Source: JAGLSB01 sp023135955
GTDB lineage: Bacteria; Bacteroidota; Bacteroidia; Bacteroidales; GCA-2748055
Direction of reading: 5' to 3'
DNA: 6,796 nucleotides
NCBI GenBank assembly: GCA_030673645.1
Contig: DAOVIO010000198.1
Coordinates: 1-6,796 of the forward strand
The translations under genes and the position numbers were made by a program. This document shows positions 6,366 through 6,796 of the stretch, one piece after another; position 1 is the first letter of the stretch; every line of letters begins with the position of its first letter. The notes under the pieces were generated by a model, which was given only the letters and a program-made list of their open reading frames with translations, was not told where the DNA came from and did not search any database.

Positions 6366-6414
6366 ACATCAATCCCGAATTCTCGGGACGGGGGAAGCCC
6401 GTGGTTATTGATGT
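6366..6414. repeat. 49-bp cruciform-like element: outer stem enclosing two hairpins
   Basis: An 8-bp perfect outer stem, ACATCAAT (6366-6373) with ATTGATGT (6407-6414), encloses two side-by-side hairpins: TCCCGA-attc-TCGGGA (6373-6388) and ACGGG-ggaag-CCCGT (6388-6402). Single bases are shared at the junctions (6373 and 6388), so not every pair can form at once. The fold resembles a three-way junction, is GC-rich inside, and lies in otherwise AT-rich non-coding DNA. This shape suits a REP-like dispersed palindromic repeat, or less likely a structured RNA. It lacks a T-run on either side, which argues against a standard terminator. Confidence 0.6.
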
Positions 6415-6504
6415 ATAACTTTTCAGGGTAAATAGGCCAATTACATAAACTAAATATTCCCGAAAAAGAAGGTTCAGAAGTTAAAACCCAATTTTAGAGG
6501 AATA

Positions 6505-6684
6505 ATGATTGTTTCCTTAAAATCTATAGATTTTATATGCTTTAACACTCGGAGTTTCCATTATTTTTTACATTTTGAGGGAAAAATGATTGGAAGTGTC
6601 TCATTCTTACCTATTAATAGAATTTATATCACAACTTTTCTTGCTAGCTACAGAGTCCAATTTTTCCATATCTTTAAAAAATAA
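6505..6684 (+). CDS. Doubtful 59-residue ORF just upstream of glycosyltransferase
   Basis: An open frame of 59 codons runs from ATG 6505-6507 to TAA 6682-6684, ending 8 bp before the glycosyltransferase ATG. AGAGG at 6496-6500, 4 bp before the ATG, is a possible ribosome binding site. The product is rich in Phe and Tyr with scattered basic residues and has no membrane helix, signal peptide or family motif that I recognise. Its position would suit translational coupling with the next gene. However, a frame of this length can arise by chance, the amino-acid mix looks like translated AT-rich non-coding DNA, and a possible promoter for the next gene lies inside it. Listed so that it can be tested, not as a firm gene. 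Confidence 0.2.
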   Translation: MIVSLKSIDFICFNTRSFHYFLHFEGKMIGSVSFLPINRIYITTFLASYRVQFFHIFKK

Positions 6685-6692
6685 TTTCATTT

Positions 6693-6796
6693 ATGAAGAT
6701 TGCTATTAATACACGGCTTTTACTTCCGAATAAATTAGACGGAATAGGATGGTTTTCCTTTGAGACATTAAAAAGGATTACTGAAACGCATCCAGA
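6693..6796 (+). CDS. Glycosyltransferase, probably GT4 family (N-terminal fragment, runs off right edge)
   Basis: From ATG 6693-6695, 34 codons are visible to the window end. The start MKIAINTRLLLPNKLDGIG followed by WFSFETLKRITETHP matches the N-terminus of GT-B fold glycosyltransferases of Bacteroidota: the first beta strand (KIAINTRLL), the flexible loop with the GIG turn that faces the acceptor, then the first helix. Such enzymes transfer a sugar from a nucleotide donor to a growing glycan at the cytoplasmic face of the membrane. With the flippase at 4007-5452 it suggests a surface-polysaccharide locus continuing to the right. Catalytic residues and donor-site motifs lie outside the window, so specificity and even the exact family are inferred from the N-terminus alone. 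Confidence 0.7.
   Translation, partial: MKIAINTRLLLPNKLDGIGWFSFETLKRITETHP

Larger units (their letters stand above)
6257..6692. other. 436-bp divergent intergenic region between mntA and glycosyltransferase
   Basis: From left to right it holds the mntA promoter, an imperfect GC-rich island with hairpins (6309-6414), AT-rich sequence with no evident signal (about 6415-6500), and a doubtful 59-codon ORF running to 6684. The decamer GGAGTTTCCA occurs twice, at 6302-6311 and 6551-6560. A TATCTTTA string at 6669-6676 is one base off the TAnnTTTG consensus and could serve the glycosyltransferase, but the nearest upstream TTG (6641-6643) leaves a 25-bp spacer, which is long. No transposase remnant or RNA gene was recognised. 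Confidence 0.5.

Noticed and set aside
1..6796. CRISPR array, tRNA, rRNA, riboswitch, insertion sequence or prophage genes.
   Set aside because: No regularly spaced repeats, cloverleaf with tRNA landmarks, transposase motif or phage protein was seen on either strand.

Overview
The window looks like an AT-rich stretch of a Bacteroidota chromosome, probably from a gliding or environmental lineage (Cytophagales- or Flavobacteriales-like). The signs are a secreted CUB plus Ig-like surface protein of the kind common in that phylum, a 7TM-DISM sensor histidine kinase, a DUF1987/SiaC-like protein, a small ribbon-helix-helix protein ending in the FDEDYPSLF type of tail, A-rich translation starts with little Shine-Dalgarno signal, and one good match to the Bacteroidota promoter (TTG, 20 bp, TAnnTTTG). 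No rRNA, tRNA, CRISPR array, transposase or phage gene was found.

Layout from left to right. Positions 1-782 (minus) hold the 5' part of a large secreted protein that runs off the left edge. It diverges across a 171-bp gap from a complete orphan 7TM-DISM histidine kinase (954-3017, plus). The convergent gap after the kinase (3018-3178) holds a cluster of GC-rich palindromes that looks like a dispersed intergenic repeat. Next, all on the minus strand, come a SiaC-like phosphoprotein (3179-3541), a small RHH DNA-binding protein (about 3601-3828), a complete polysaccharide flippase (4007-5452), and a MntA/HepT toxin-antitoxin pair (5629-6256) with its own promoter. A 436-bp gap (6257-6692) follows, with a second GC-rich folded island (6309-6414) and a doubtful 59-codon ORF. 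A glycosyltransferase (from 6693, plus) then starts and runs off the right edge.

The flippase and glycosyltransferase suggest the edge of a surface-polysaccharide locus into which a toxin-antitoxin module has settled. The kinase, the CUB/Ig protein and the SiaC-like protein fit a cell-surface and signalling theme, but nothing in the sequence proves they work together: no response regulator, diguanylate cyclase, SiaA/SiaB partner or T9SS gene lies in the window. Three genes (kinase, flippase, RHH protein) have no usable ATG and must start at TTG or GTG. I see no clear new biological system. The most unusual material is the pair of folded intergenic islands and the predicted near-leaderless promoter of the toxin-antitoxin operon.
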